From Eubacterium sp. (lineage in GTDB: Bacteria; Bacillota_A; Clostridia; Lachnospirales; Lachnospiraceae): a stretch of 36,355 bases of DNA. Each line of letters starts with the position of its first letter. The stretch's first letter is position 1. Location: the NCBI GenBank assembly GCA_024687845.1, contig JAILEL010000160.1:1-36355 (forward strand), read 5' to 3'. Positions 15,709-24,924 of the stretch are shown piece after piece. Under the pieces are notes generated by a model. The model saw only the letters and a program-made list of their open reading frames with translations, did not search any database and was not told where the DNA came from. The translations under genes were made by a program, and so were the position numbers.

Positions 15709-16680
15709 TTATTTTAATTGTTCCTCAATCATCTGAGTAACCGTCTCAAGAATCTTATCATAATCCTCTGTAGATTCGAATCCGGCTGCTCTCACATGTC
15801 CGCCACCGCCAAAATGTGACGCTATTACATTTACATCAACAACTGTTTTGGATCTGAAGCTGTATTTGTACTTCTTTCTAGCTATCTGATAACAAAGCAT
15901 AGCCACTTCTACTCCATCAGTCAGTCTGAGTTGCTCAACGATACCTTCTGTATCCATACTGGTACATTTAAACTCTTTAAAATCTGCATTGTCGAGTCTG
16001 CAGCTTATGAACTTTCCTGACATAGCAAGCTCTGCTTTAAATATAGCCTTTGCGAGAAGCTGATTCTGCTTATATGTCTTCTTGTAAAATGTTTCATCTA
16101 TTATAATCTCTGGATGAGCCCCCTTCTCAACAAGAAGTCCTGCAAGCTCCATAGTTTTTCTTGTGGTACTGGAGTATTTGAAAACTCCCGTATCGTGAAC
16201 AATTCCAAGATAGAGACATGATGCAGTTTTCTCACTCACCTTATCCATATCTATAAGATCACACATAACCTCGCATGCGCTTGAAGCCTGTGGAACTATA
16301 TAGCACAGGTCTCCAAAGCCCGTATTGCTGATATGATGATCTATACAAACAGTTGAAATGGCAGAGTTGTAAGTATCTAAAAACTTGCCAAGTCTGTTTA
16401 TCTCTGAAACATCAATCGATATAGCAAGATCATATCTGTCTCCCGAAGGCTCATGTTTTATCTTCCGATAACCTGACAGCAGCTTAAATGTAGGTGAACA
16501 TGGTTCATCATATACATCTACTGTCTTATCAGGATAATTATCAGTTATATAGTTGTACATCGCCAGATTCGATCCAATACAGTCCCCATCCGGACGGATA
16601 TGGCCGATAATTGCTATCTTATCTGCCGTCTCAATCATCTGGGCGAGTCCTTTGGATTTCTTTCTGATTTCAGCATCCAT
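15709..16680 (-). CDS. nrnA: DHH/DHHA1 phosphoesterase, NrnA type
   Basis: A 323-residue protein of the NrnA family, which degrades short oligoribonucleotides (nanoRNA) and in many Firmicutes also dephosphorylates 3'-phosphoadenosine 5'-phosphate. The metal-binding motifs are HIRPDGDCIGS, SIDVSE and the DHH box in CIDHHISNTGFGD; the C-terminal DHHA1 domain ends with GGGGHVRAAGF. The gene lies 1 bp after rbfA and 4 bp before truB, its standard place in Clostridia and Bacilli, linking RNA decay with ribosome assembly genes. Confidence 0.93.
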   Translation of the reverse strand: MDAEIRKKSKGLAQMIETADKIAIIGHIRPDGDCIGSNLAMYNYITDNYPDKTVDVYDEPCSPTFKLLSGYRKIKHEPSGDRYDLAISIDVSEINRLGKFLDTYNSAISTVCIDHHISNTGFGDLCYIVPQASSACEVMCDLIDMDKVSEKTASCLYLGIVHDTGVFKYSSTTRKTMELAGLLVEKGAHPEIIIDETFYKKTYKQNQLLAKAIFKAELAMSGKFISCRLDNADFKEFKCTSMDTEGIVEQLRLTDGVEVAMLCYQIARKKYKYSFRSKTVVDVNVIASHFGGGGHVRAAGFESTEDYDKILETVTQMIEEQLK

Positions 16681-16681
16681 A

Positions 16682-17041
16682 TTACTCTTTTCCTTCCATT
16701 ATCGAATCAATCTTCTTGGACATCATTACACCATATTCTATTGATTTATCAAGTCTATACTCAATAGCTGGTGTATATCTGAGATTAAGTGATTCAGCAA
16801 GTCTCTTTCTGATGAATCCATTTGCGCTGTTCAGTCCTTTTAATGTCTCTTCTCCTGCGTCCTCTGAACCAAGAACGGAAACATAGCACTTACATTCCTT
16901 CAGGTCATTTGTGACATCACATTTGACAACAGAAACCAGCTCACTGATTCGTGGATCCTTGACTTCGAATCTGATAATCTCACTTAATACTCTCTGAACA
17001 TCGCTATTAACACGCTGTCCTCTGTAGCTTTTTCCTCTCAT
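16682..17041 (-). CDS. rbfA: 30S ribosome-binding factor A
   Basis: A 119-residue KH-type protein of normal size, required for late maturation of the 30S subunit and 5' processing of 16S rRNA. The family pattern is visible in RVLSEIIRFEVKDPRI near the start and in the closing LRYTPAIEYRLDKSIEYG. An AAGGGAGAA site precedes the ATG. It lies between infB (15 bp upstream) and nrnA (1 bp downstream). Confidence 0.95.
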   Translation of the reverse strand: MRGKSYRGQRVNSDVQRVLSEIIRFEVKDPRISELVSVVKCDVTNDLKECKCYVSVLGSEDAGEETLKGLNSANGFIRKRLAESLNLRYTPAIEYRLDKSIEYGVMMSKKIDSIMEGKE

Positions 17042-17056
17042 CTATTCTCCCTTATA

Positions 17057-20000
17057 TTAGTCTCTTGGAACTTCGACCATCTTATAAACTTCTACAAGAT
17101 CACCTTCATTTATATCGCTGTAGTTCTCGAATACGATACCGCACTCATATCCAGCCTTAACTTCCTTGGCATCGTCATTAAATCTCTTAAGAGAAGCAAT
17201 CTTTCCTTCCCAGATCTGTGAGCCACCTCTGGATATTCTTGCCATTGCATTTCTTTCAACCGCTCCATCCTGTACGAAGCTTCCGGCAATGGTTCCGATT
17301 CCTGAAGCCTTGAAGGTCTGACGAACTTCAACATGCCCGATAACCTTCTCCTCAAATATAGGATCAAGCATTCCCTTCATAGCTGCTTCGATATCATCAA
17401 TAGCGTTATAAATAACTGAATATAATCTTATGTCAACCTTTTCTGTATCTGCACTATTCTTAGCAACTGGCTCAGTTCTTACATTGAAACCAATAATGAT
17501 AGCATTTGATGCAGCTGCAAGACTTACGTCTGACTCGTTGATTGCACCAACTCCAGAGTGGATACATTTGATAACAACCTCGTTATTTGAAAGCTTGAGA
17601 AGACTCTGCTTAAGAGCTTCTACTGAACCCTGAACATCTGCTTTAATAATGATATTAAGCTCCTTAAGAGTTCCTTCCTTCATCTGACTGAAGATATCAT
17701 CCAGTGACATCTTAGCCTTAGTTTCTGCAATCAGATTCTCCTTACCTCTGGTAATAAATGCATCACTGATTGAACGTGCTTCCTTCTCTGTATCTGTTGC
17801 GATGAAGATCTCACCTGAATTAGGTACAGTTGAAAGTCCAATGATCTCAACAGGCATTGATGGTGTAGCTTCCTTAAGTGTCTTCTGCTTATCATCTGTC
17901 ATGGCTCTTACACGTCCATGAGATTCACCGATAGCTATGAAGTCACCAACCTTAAGTGTACCCTTCTGAACAAGAAGTGTTGCTACTGATCCTCTACCCT
18001 TATCAAGCTTAGCCTCAATAACAATACCACGAGCCTTACGCTTTGGATTAGCCTTGAGCTCAAGAATATCACTTGTAAGAAGGATCATTTCGAGAAGGTT
18101 ATCAAGACCTTCCTTTGACTTAGCTGATACTGGACAGAATATAGTGTCTCCACCCCAATCTTCTGATACAAGACCGTATTCAACCAGCTCCTGCTTAACT
18201 CTTTCAACATTAGCACTTGGCTTATCTATCTTGTTTACTGCAACAATTATCTGAACTCCTGCTGCTTTTGCATGGTTAATAGCTTCTACTGTCTGAGGCA
18301 TAACACCATCGTCAGCTGCTACTACAAGGATAGCAATATCTGTAGCCATAGCACCACGAAGTCTCATAGATGTAAATGCTTCGTGTCCAGGAGTATCCAG
18401 GAATGTAATCTTCTTATCATTTACCTGAACTGTGTAAGCACCAATATGCTGTGTGATTCCACCAGCTTCGCCCTGGGTAACGCTTGTCTCTCTGATAGCA
18501 TCAAGAAGTGATGTCTTACCATGATCAACGTGTCCCATTACACAGACTACTGGAGGTCTTGTTACAAGACTCTCCTCAGGATCTTCAATATCTCTAAGTG
18601 CTTCCTCTACGATATCGACCTTAACCTCCTGCTCGCAAATGATATTATACTCAAGTGCGATGAGTTCTGCTTCTTCATATGTAAGGTCTGTATTAACTGT
18701 ATACATTTTTCCTTCCATGAAGAGCTTCTTAATGAGCTGATTTACAGGCTGCTTGATCTTAGAAGCAAACTCGCTGAGAGTAAGAACTTCAGGAAGCGTA
18801 ACTGTCTTGATTGTTTCTTCTTCCTTCTTCTCCTGCTTCTTAACAGGTTTCTTCTTTCTCTCGCCCATATCCTCGATATCGCGGAAATCATTCTTCTTAT
18901 TTCTTCTATCTTCACGTTTACCGGCACGTGTCTCTCTATTCTCTCTACGTGCTTCCTTCTCCTTATCCTTAGACTTATCGCCCTTTCTGGATGAGGATTT
19001 CTTGTTATCTATAGGTACCTCAGCAGAATCAGCACCCTTTGACTTCTTCTTATCCTTTGAAGCAAGCTGATCCTTACGAGGTCTTTCGTCTTTATCCTTA
19101 TCACCAAATGACTTTTCAGGCTTTGGTCCCTTGCCTGTTCTGTCAGGTCTCTGTCCTCTGTCCTTAAAGTCTGGTTTTCCGGAACGGTCAAATCTGTCAT
19201 TTCTGTCAGATCTACCACCCTTATCACCTCTATCAGATCTTTCTTTTCTATCGTTTCTGTCATTCTTAACAGACTTCTGACCAACAGACTGAGTTGTCTG
19301 AGCAGCTGCAACCTTAGTAGCATCCTGCTTCTTAGTATCTGCATCAGCTTCTTTCTCACTACTCTGAGCAGGCTTTTCAGCCTCCTTCGTAACAGCCTTA
19401 TCTGAAGCTGCAGTTACAGAAACATTTTTTTCTGTAGCTTTTGTATCTTCAGCTTTTGCATCAGAAACAGCTGCATCTGTAGCTTTTGCAGATTTTGTAT
19501 CTGCCTCTTTTATATCTGCTTCTTTTGCGTCTGAAGCTTTAGCATCATTATCTAAAGTCTCTGTCTCTGCTTTGGACTCTGCAGTTTCCGGTGCCTTCTC
19601 TACTTCTTCTTTTTCCTTAGTTTCTTCAGCTTTAGGAGTTTCTGATTCATCACCAGACTTATCTACTGCTTTATCTATAACATTTTCTTCAATCTTTTCA
19701 GCATCAACTGAAGCTGATACAGTATTTTCTGTTACAGGTGTTTCTGCTACTGGAGCAGTATTCTCTACTGTTTCTGTAACAGGTGTCTCTGTAGCTGCTA
19801 CTGCTTCTTTAACTTCTTCTACCTCAGCCTTTTCTTCTTTCTTCTTTTCTGGCTTTGGTTCTGGCTTTGGAACTATTACAGCATCAGGTCTGGTAGATGC
19901 AGTAAGTCTTCCCACTCCAGGTCTTGTAGATGCACTTGGTCTCTTATGTGCGACTGTAGCACCTGTTCTTGTAGATGCAGAAGGCTTTTTCTTTGGTTCA

Positions 20001-20278
20001 GCTGTCTTACCTTCTTCACCTGCTGCTGGTTTTGCTGCCGTTTTTTTAGCTGGCTTCTTGGCCTGTGCTGGCTTTGCAGCTGCCGGCTGCTTCTTTACAG
20101 CTTTTTCAGGAGCTTTACCAGTTATTCTTATTCTGGCATACTCCATCAAGTCATCATCTATGTTACTAATTGCCCTTAGTCCATCTTTCTTTTTACTAAG
20201 TAATAGAATTATCTGATTAGGTGTAACCTGCTTACCTGTCTCCTTAGTTAATTCCTTGGCAAAATCGCTTATTCTCAT
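17057..20278 (-). CDS. infB: Translation initiation factor IF-2
   Basis: A 1073-residue GTPase that brings initiator tRNA to the 30S subunit. A short IF2-N domain (about 1-53) is followed by a very long, low-complexity linker (about 54-490): first Lys/Ala/Pro-rich, then Glu/Thr/Ala-rich, then a basic Arg/Asp/Lys stretch ([19 protein letters not shown]). A second IF2-N module (about 495-545) precedes the G domain with GHVDHGKT (582-589), DTPGHEAF and NKIDKP. The C-terminal domains are complete. The linker makes it larger than Bacillus IF-2 and explains spurious long open frames on the plus strand. The ATG overlaps the upstream stop in an ATGA junction with a GGAGG site. Confidence 0.97.
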   Translation of the reverse strand: MRISDFAKELTKETGKQVTPNQIILLLSKKKDGLRAISNIDDDLMEYARIRITGKAPEKAVKKQPAAAKPAQAKKPAKKTAAKPAAGEEGKTAEPKKKPSASTRTGATVAHKRPSASTRPGVGRLTASTRPDAVIVPKPEPKPEKKKEEKAEVEEVKEAVAATETPVTETVENTAPVAETPVTENTVSASVDAEKIEENVIDKAVDKSGDESETPKAEETKEKEEVEKAPETAESKAETETLDNDAKASDAKEADIKEADTKSAKATDAAVSDAKAEDTKATEKNVSVTAASDKAVTKEAEKPAQSSEKEADADTKKQDATKVAAAQTTQSVGQKSVKNDRNDRKERSDRGDKGGRSDRNDRFDRSGKPDFKDRGQRPDRTGKGPKPEKSFGDKDKDERPRKDQLASKDKKKSKGADSAEVPIDNKKSSSRKGDKSKDKEKEARRENRETRAGKREDRRNKKNDFRDIEDMGERKKKPVKKQEKKEEETIKTVTLPEVLTLSEFASKIKQPVNQLIKKLFMEGKMYTVNTDLTYEEAELIALEYNIICEQEVKVDIVEEALRDIEDPEESLVTRPPVVCVMGHVDHGKTSLLDAIRETSVTQGEAGGITQHIGAYTVQVNDKKITFLDTPGHEAFTSMRLRGAMATDIAILVVAADDGVMPQTVEAINHAKAAGVQIIVAVNKIDKPSANVERVKQELVEYGLVSEDWGGDTIFCPVSAKSKEGLDNLLEMILLTSDILELKANPKRKARGIVIEAKLDKGRGSVATLLVQKGTLKVGDFIAIGESHGRVRAMTDDKQKTLKEATPSMPVEIIGLSTVPNSGEIFIATDTEKEARSISDAFITRGKENLIAETKAKMSLDDIFSQMKEGTLKELNIIIKADVQGSVEALKQSLLKLSNNEVVIKCIHSGVGAINESDVSLAAASNAIIIGFNVRTEPVAKNSADTEKVDIRLYSVIYNAIDDIEAAMKGMLDPIFEEKVIGHVEVRQTFKASGIGTIAGSFVQDGAVERNAMARISRGGSQIWEGKIASLKRFNDDAKEVKAGYECGIVFENYSDINEGDLVEVYKMVEVPRD

Positions 20279-20838
20279 TCGTTACCTCCAAATTTCTTCA
20301 TAAACTGAGTACTAAAATCTTCATCTGTTATGGCTATCACTGAACGTTCATTCTTTCCTATAAGGTGTCCTATTTCTTCCTTATTGCCATAAATCTCATA
20401 TTTTATTCCCTGATATTCACATTTATTTGTAAATTTCTTTTTTGTATTTTCGGACGCATCTTCAGAAATAATGACATAATATGCTTTGCCTTTCTGAATG
20501 GTCTCTTCACATTGGAATTCTCCGGATGACAGATACCCTGCTTTCATCGCTATTGATATCATCTGTAGCTTCTGTGAATTCATGTTCTCGTAGCAGATAC
20601 TTCTGGTAGCCTCATCAATGATTCCATCCTTGAAGGCCTGCTCAATGCATTTGGAATTACGGCAGATATATGCCCCTCTTCCATGCTGTTTACCTGTATC
20701 ATCTACATTATTTTCTGTTTCAACTGTATTTCTGCCGGGAAGAACTATTCTTATCATATCTGACTTCGGTTTTTCAGCTTCACAGCAGATACATTTCCGA
20801 ATAGGTTTCTTACCTCTGTTTTTCTTTTTAGTACTCAA
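20275..20838 (-). CDS. Fused YlxR (DUF448) and L7Ae-like RNA-binding protein
   Basis: A 187-residue protein combining two usually separate neighbours of the nusA-infB operon. Residues about 10-85 match YlxR/DUF448: [19 protein letters not shown] with its paired cysteines and [12 protein letters not shown]. Residues about 90-183 match the small L7Ae/L30e-type protein Ylx[36 protein letters not shown] and the closing [15 protein letters not shown]. In Bacillus these are ylxR and ylxQ, each of about 90-100 residues. Translation starts at TTG behind AAGGAGAGAGA. YlxR has been tied to regulation and to RNase P RNA binding in other species; L7Ae folds bind kink-turn RNA. The fusion makes joint action on RNA likely. 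Confidence 0.88.
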   Translation of the reverse strand: MSTKKKNRGKKPIRKCICCEAEKPKSDMIRIVLPGRNTVETENNVDDTGKQHGRGAYICRNSKCIEQAFKDGIIDEATRSICYENMNSQKLQMISIAMKAGYLSSGEFQCEETIQKGKAYYVIISEDASENTKKKFTNKCEYQGIKYEIYGNKEEIGHLIGKNERSVIAITDEDFSTQFMKKFGGNE

Positions 20839-20900
20839 TCTCTCTCCTTTTAAGAAATATTAGTTTAGACTCGTCAGTTCCTTTATTATCTGGCAGACGA

Positions 20901-22109
20901 TTATGCTTCTTCTGTTGTATCGTCACCAGCAGCTTCTTCTGAAATTACTTCTGAAGTTTCTTCTGATGCATCCTCTGCTAATTCATCAACTGCTGCAGTG
21001 ATGTCATCTTCAGAAATTGTCTCATCCTCTTCTTCATACTCATCTTCGTAGTATTCATCATAATACTCTTCTTCCTGAGCAGCCTGACTCTCACTCTTGA
21101 TATCAATCTTATATCCAGTAAGTCTTGCAGCCAGTCTTGCATTCTGACCTTCCTTACCAATAGCCAGTGACAGCTTCTCGTCAGGAACTACGACTCTTGC
21201 AAGTTTGTCATCATCATAAACATCAACTGAAATAACCGGAGATGGACGGAGTGAATTCTGAATAAATATTGCTGGATTCTCATCCCATTCAATTACGTCG
21301 ATTTTTTCTCCACCTAAATCATTTACAACATTATCGATTCTGTTACTGTTAAGACCTACGCAAGCTCCTACTGCATCCACATCCTTATCATTTGACCATA
21401 CTGCAATCTTAGAACGTGAACCAGCTTCACGGGAAATGTTCTTAATCTCAACAGTTCCATCTATTATTTCTGAAACTTCTCTCTCGAAAAGTCTCTTAAC
21501 GAATTCTGGATGAGTTCTTGATGTAACTATTCTGAAGCCACCCTTTTCATTCTTCTTAACCTCAACAACATAAAGCTTAATTCTGTCTCCTAGACGATAT
21601 CTCTCGCCTGGGATCATTTCCTTACTGCTGAGAATTGTATCTGTTTTTTCATCAAGGCTTACACTGAGATTGTGTCCAACATATCTCTGAACAACGCCTG
21701 TGATTATCTCTCTTTCCTTAGCCTTGAAATAATCATATACTGCAGCCTTTTCCTTCTCTTTAATGTTCTGAAGGATTATTCCTCTAGCCTTCTGAGCTGC
21801 AATTCTACCAAAATCTTTAGTAGTTACTTCAGATCTTACTTCCTCACCTATCTCACAATCGGGATCGATATGACGTGCATTTTCAATAAGTATATCTGTA
21901 TGCGGATCCTGGATTTCCTCAACAACAATCATATTAGCGAAAACCTTAATATCTCCGGTTTCCCTGTCCATGCTAACCTCTACACCTTCTTTACCAAAAT
22001 CCTTTTCGCATGCAGATCTGATAGCATTCTCAATAGAAACTATCATTTCTTCCTTGCTGATATTCTTTTCCTTCTCTAACGCATTTAATGCATCAATTAT
22101 CTCTGACAT
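20901..22109 (-). CDS. nusA: Transcription termination/antitermination factor NusA
   Basis: A 402-residue RNA-polymerase-binding protein with an N-terminal domain (about 1-130), an S1 domain (about 133-200; ITGVVQRYVGHNLSVSL) and two KH domains (about 225-345; VDAVGACVGLNSNRI and SLAIGKEGQNARLAARLTGYKIDI). A strongly acidic tail (about 350-402, Glu/Asp-rich) replaces the repeats found at the C-terminus of proteobacterial NusA. Two adjacent ATGs exist; the second (22109) was taken because it is better spaced from the AAAGGAGG site. It is preceded by a long hairpin (22171-22263). NusA controls termination and is autoregulated in E. coli at the head of the same operon. Confidence 0.95.
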   Translation of the reverse strand: MSEIIDALNALEKEKNISKEEMIVSIENAIRSACEKDFGKEGVEVSMDRETGDIKVFANMIVVEEIQDPHTDILIENARHIDPDCEIGEEVRSEVTTKDFGRIAAQKARGIILQNIKEKEKAAVYDYFKAKEREIITGVVQRYVGHNLSVSLDEKTDTILSSKEMIPGERYRLGDRIKLYVVEVKKNEKGGFRIVTSRTHPEFVKRLFEREVSEIIDGTVEIKNISREAGSRSKIAVWSNDKDVDAVGACVGLNSNRIDNVVNDLGGEKIDVIEWDENPAIFIQNSLRPSPVISVDVYDDDKLARVVVPDEKLSLAIGKEGQNARLAARLTGYKIDIKSESQAAQEEEYYDEYYEDEYEEEDETISEDDITAAVDELAEDASEETSEVISEEAAGDDTTEEA

Positions 22110-22170
22110 CATATCCTCCTTTATATTAACTCTAATTGTTGACTCTCTTGGTTTTTAATGTGTTACATTA

Positions 22171-22263
22171 CTATTCGCAGGTACGATAAGAATTATAAAT
22201 AATTGGTCTTTGCCTGCAAGCAGTCACAACCAATCATTCATAATTCTTATCAACTGTGAATAG
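22171..22263 (-). promoter_or_regulatory. Long hairpin in the rimP-nusA gap
   Basis: Arms 22185-22207 and 22229-22251 form a 23-bp stem in the minus-strand RNA (two G-U, no mismatch), extended outside by a second 10-bp stem (22171-22180 with 22254-22263; one G-U or A-C position). The loop is 21 nt. It fills nearly the whole gap, starting 3 bp after the rimP stop. There is no U-tract, so it is more likely an RNase III type processing site or regulatory structure, or an inserted palindromic element, than a terminator. Confidence 0.7.
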
Positions 22264-22266
22264 GAA

Positions 22267-22725
22267 CTACTCTTCATATTCCAACCTAATATTTGAAATG
22301 TTACTTCTGTCAAAGGTTAAGTCACCTTCTACAGTTATTGTTACTGTTGTCTCATCAAAGCTCTTAAGGCGTCCTGTGAATTCCTTTCCTCCATTTTCAG
22401 CCTTATACAGCTTTAGGAAAACAAGTTTTCCAATGCTCTTCTCAAAGTCACGGTCCTTCTTAAGTTTTCTTGTAAGTCCCGGTGAGCTGACTTCGAAGAT
22501 ATAAGCTTCCTCGATAAAGTCCTCAGCATCCAGCTTCGGCTCCAGAGCTCTGCTGATATCAACGCAGTCATCTATCGTGATTCCGCCTTCCTTATCAACG
22601 TATACTCTGAGATAAAAATCGGAGCCTTCCTTAACATACTCCACATCCCAAAACTCATATCCGCCCTCTTCAATAATCGGCATAACGAGTTCTTCTGTTT
22701 TCTTCTCGATATCTGTTTTTTTCAA
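22267..22725 (-). CDS. rimP: Ribosome maturation factor RimP
   Basis: A 152-residue protein needed for 30S subunit maturation. The N-terminal domain shows GYEFWDVEYVKEGSDFYLRVYVD and DCVDISRALEPKLD; the C-terminal Sm-like domain has EVSSPGLTRKLKKDRDF and EFTGRL. The TTG at 22725, with GGGAG nine bases upstream (22735-22739), was taken as start. The open frame continues to an ATG at 22785, but that extension would run through a perfect 10-bp leader hairpin and is not like the family. It is the first gene of the nusA-infB operon, with a promoter at 22812-22839. Confidence 0.92.
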   Translation of the reverse strand: MKKTDIEKKTEELVMPIIEEGGYEFWDVEYVKEGSDFYLRVYVDKEGGITIDDCVDISRALEPKLDAEDFIEEAYIFEVSSPGLTRKLKKDRDFEKSIGKLVFLKLYKAENGGKEFTGRLKSFDETTVTITVEGDLTFDRSNISNIRLEYEE

Positions 22726-22762
22726 TAAATTATTCTCCCATCTATCACTAACACAAAAGTAA

Positions 22763-22786
22763 AGTGGGTTCGTTTCCGAACCCACT
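22763..22786 (-). promoter_or_regulatory. Leader hairpin / possible attenuator of the rimP operon
   Basis: AGTGGGTTCG and CGAACCCACT form a perfect 10-bp stem with a 4-nt loop, followed on the minus strand by a broken U-run (TTACTTTTG). It lies about 20 nt after the predicted start site of the rimP promoter, so it is within the leader. It could act as an attenuator, or, if the promoter call is wrong, as the terminator of the Xaa-Pro peptidase gene. Confidence 0.6.
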
Positions 22787-22811
22787 CTAGCTTTAACTAT
22801 AATGTAAAACT

Positions 22812-22839
22812 ATTCTACCACATTTCTCAATAAATGCAA
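22812..22839 (-). promoter_or_regulatory. Promoter of the rimP-nusA-infB operon
   Basis: On the minus strand TTGCAT (22839-22834) and TAGAAT (22817-22812) are 16 bp apart, with an extended TG-G in front of the -10. The start site would be near 22805, between the peptidase gene and the leader hairpin. Confidence 0.6.
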
Positions 22840-22853
22840 GCAAATCTTTACTT

Positions 22854-23903
22854 TTATAATTCAATCAGCTCTTTAGGTGATTTTGCAAGACTCTCACAGC
22901 CGTCTTCTGTAATAAGTATCATGTCTTCTATTCTGACTCCGAATCTTCCCGGAAGATAGATTCCAGGTTCGTCTGTCTCTATCATATTAGGTTTAACAAT
23001 CGACTCATCTCTTGTATTAAACGCTGGAGATTCATGAATATAAAGACCTACTCCGTGTCCAAGTCCATGTCCGAAATAATCCCCATACCCTTCGGTTGCA
23101 ATATAGTCTCTCGCGATGCTGTCGACTTCTTTGCAGGTCATTCCCGGTCTTAGTTTTTCAAGAACAGCAAGCTGAGCTGACAGAACTATGTTATAAACCT
23201 TCTTTTGTTCTTCATCTGCCTTTCCGATACAGACAGTTCTTGTCATATCAGAGCAATATCCATTGTATTTACATCCGAAGTCCATTGTAAGGAAATCCCC
23301 GTTTTCAATTTTCTTTGAAGATGGAATGGCATGTGGCATAGATGAGTTCACGCCTGATGCTGCTATAGTATCAAATGACAGACCTTCAGCACCATGTTTT
23401 TTCATGCTGTATTCAAGCTCTGCTGCAACCTCAAGCTCTGTCATTCCCGGCTTTAATATCTTAAGCACATCTTCAAACGCCAGGTCTCCAATATGCTCAG
23501 CCATGCGGAGTATTTCAATCTCTTCAGGAGTTTTAATCTGTCTTGGAAGAATAAGCGCTTCTCCAAGAGGAATCATAGATTCTATATAACTATTATATCT
23601 TCTATAATCGTCAAAGGAGATTGACAAGTCTTCAAATCCAACCTTTTGAACATTATCTGATCTAATAATCTCACATATAAGCTCTTTCAGTGGATTCTTC
23701 TTGTTAAATTCCCTGACTTCAAAATCACTTTCCTTCTCAGCTGCTTCTGTATATCTTGAATCAGTTATAAGTATATTACTATTTTTTGTTACTACCGCAA
23801 TCCCTTCGCCGCCTCTGAAGCCTGTATAATATCTGAGGTTATAAGGATCTGTGATAAGTATTGCATCAATATTTTTTTCATTTAATAGATTCTTAATCTG
23901 CAT
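22854..23903 (-). CDS. Xaa-Pro aminopeptidase (M24B family)
   Basis: A 349-residue metallopeptidase with a creatinase-like N-terminal domain (about 1-125) and the pita-bread M24 domain. The metal-binding residues are visible in MDFGCKYNGYCSDMTRTV (two Asp), GHGLGHGVGLYIHESP (His), ETDEPGIYLPG (Glu) and GVRIEDMILI (Glu). It removes the N-terminal residue from peptides with Pro in position 2. The size is that of PepP/YqhT-type proteins, which are often found next to efp in Firmicutes; no efp gene is present here. It has its own strong promoter and precedes the rimP operon. Confidence 0.9.
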   Translation of the reverse strand: MQIKNLLNEKNIDAILITDPYNLRYYTGFRGGEGIAVVTKNSNILITDSRYTEAAEKESDFEVREFNKKNPLKELICEIIRSDNVQKVGFEDLSISFDDYRRYNSYIESMIPLGEALILPRQIKTPEEIEILRMAEHIGDLAFEDVLKILKPGMTELEVAAELEYSMKKHGAEGLSFDTIAASGVNSSMPHAIPSSKKIENGDFLTMDFGCKYNGYCSDMTRTVCIGKADEEQKKVYNIVLSAQLAVLEKLRPGMTCKEVDSIARDYIATEGYGDYFGHGLGHGVGLYIHESPAFNTRDESIVKPNMIETDEPGIYLPGRFGVRIEDMILITEDGCESLAKSPKELIEL

Positions 23904-23941
23904 TTCATGCCCGCCCTTCTGATTGTAGTTACGTAGCCATT

Positions 23942-23953
23942 GTTACTATTCAC
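23942..23953 (+). repeat. Dispersed 12-mer GTTACTATTCAC, copy 2
   Basis: Lies in the 5' untranslated region of the peptidase gene, about 10 nt after the predicted start site, where the RNA would read GUGAAUAGUAAC. Identical to copies at 7125-7136 and 30148-30159. Confidence 0.6.
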
Positions 23954-23968
23954 ATTAATTCAAAAAGT

Positions 23969-23997
23969 ATTATATAGTAATTACAATTTACTTTCAA
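23969..23997 (-). promoter_or_regulatory. Promoter of the Xaa-Pro aminopeptidase gene
   Basis: On the minus strand TTGAAA (23997-23992) and a perfect TATAAT (23974-23969) are exactly 17 bp apart, 66 bp before the ATG at 23903. One of the clearest promoters in the window. Confidence 0.75.
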
Positions 23998-24024
23998 TTA
24001 GGCATATTTAATCATTTTTGTTTT

Positions 24025-24924
24025 TTATTGTAGAAGCACTTTATCCAGAACTGAATGTATCTCTTTTTCTGACATATTTTCAAAATACATATATCCTATA
24101 TTATCATTATATGAAACCATTGCGTATGTTCTGGTAGTTCCATTTTCTGTAGCAACATCATCAACTAATGTAAATTCATAGCCTGTTCCGGAAATGTATG
24201 TTCTCTCATTATCTGTTTTTCCAAGACTTACACTATGCGCCGCATCTGCATCCACACCTTCCATCACTGACTGTGAAACAAATACTGTTCCTTCACCGCA
24301 TTTGAAGAAGCTGTCCAGTTCATAGTTTTTATAACCATCTTCTTTCTCTTTTCCATCGGCAAGTTCAATAGTTTCTACGTAAGTGGTATCTGTAGATTCG
24401 CCTATTGGCTCGCTGAAGAGATTTGCTAATCTTGTATCTTCCGTAGCATCAGCATAGTTACTGTATGTGTAATACGTATTTTGATATGTACCATTAGTAA
24501 GTACAACCTCTTTGGTCAGCCATTTATCACCGGCTCCTCCTTGTGTTTTATCCACTTTTTCTTCTGGAACCTCTTCAAAAGGTTCTGCCAGTGCATCATC
24601 ATCTATATATTCTTCATTTCCAACAGATATACCATGTTCTGTCACTATAGCCTTACGAAGCAGATAATTTGCAGCATATACACCTGCTGTACCTACACTG
24701 AAAACTATAAGAATTACAGCAGCCGCCCTCAGAGTAATCTTGAAAGGTGTTTTCATTCTAAAACCGCTTACATTTTTCTTATTAACATATGACTCAGCAT
24801 TAGAATGAATATCTTCTGATTTTGTCTTTAAAAGTGCCAGAATCTCATTATTCAGTTTTACATCCGGTTCATACTCCGGTCTTAATGCATTTTTTAACAG
24901 AATGTCTAATTCCTTATCCTTCAT
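24025..24924 (-). CDS. Membrane-anchored anti-sigma-factor-like protein
   Basis: A 299-residue protein with a cytoplasmic N-terminal part of about 60 residues, one membrane helix (about 64-86; AAAVILIVFSVGTAGVYA) and an extracytoplasmic domain of about 210 residues rich in Asp, Glu, Thr and Tyr. This layout, and an 11-bp overlap with the upstream ECF sigma gene, fits an anti-sigma factor that holds the sigma factor at the membrane. The N-terminal segment lacks the HxxxCxxC motif of zinc-binding (ZAS) anti-sigma factors. The outer domain is not recognised; paired tyrosines (NTYYTYSNYAD) and a GYEFTLVDD segment are visible. No terminator is seen after it. Confidence 0.75.
   Translation of the reverse strand: MKDKELDILLKNALRPEYEPDVKLNNEILALLKTKSEDIHSNAESYVNKKNVSGFRMKTPFKITLRAAAVILIVFSVGTAGVYAANYLLRKAIVTEHGISVGNEEYIDDDALAEPFEEVPEEKVDKTQGGAGDKWLTKEVVLTNGTYQNTYYTYSNYADATEDTRLANLFSEPIGESTDTTYVETIELADGKEKEDGYKNYELDSFFKCGEGTVFVSQSVMEGVDADAAHSVSLGKTDNERTYISGTGYEFTLVDDVATENGTTRTYAMVSYNDNIGYMYFENMSEKEIHSVLDKVLLQ

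Noticed and set aside
19572..20216. Long plus-strand open frame opposite infB (Ser/Ala/Thr/Val-rich)
   Set aside because: It is the antisense of the low-complexity IF-2 linker, where biased codons remove stops. No ribosome binding site and no family pattern.
22726..22785. Twenty-residue N-terminal extension of RimP from an ATG at 22785
   Set aside because: It would encode a perfect leader hairpin, is unlike other RimP proteins, and the TTG at 22725 has a GGGAG site.
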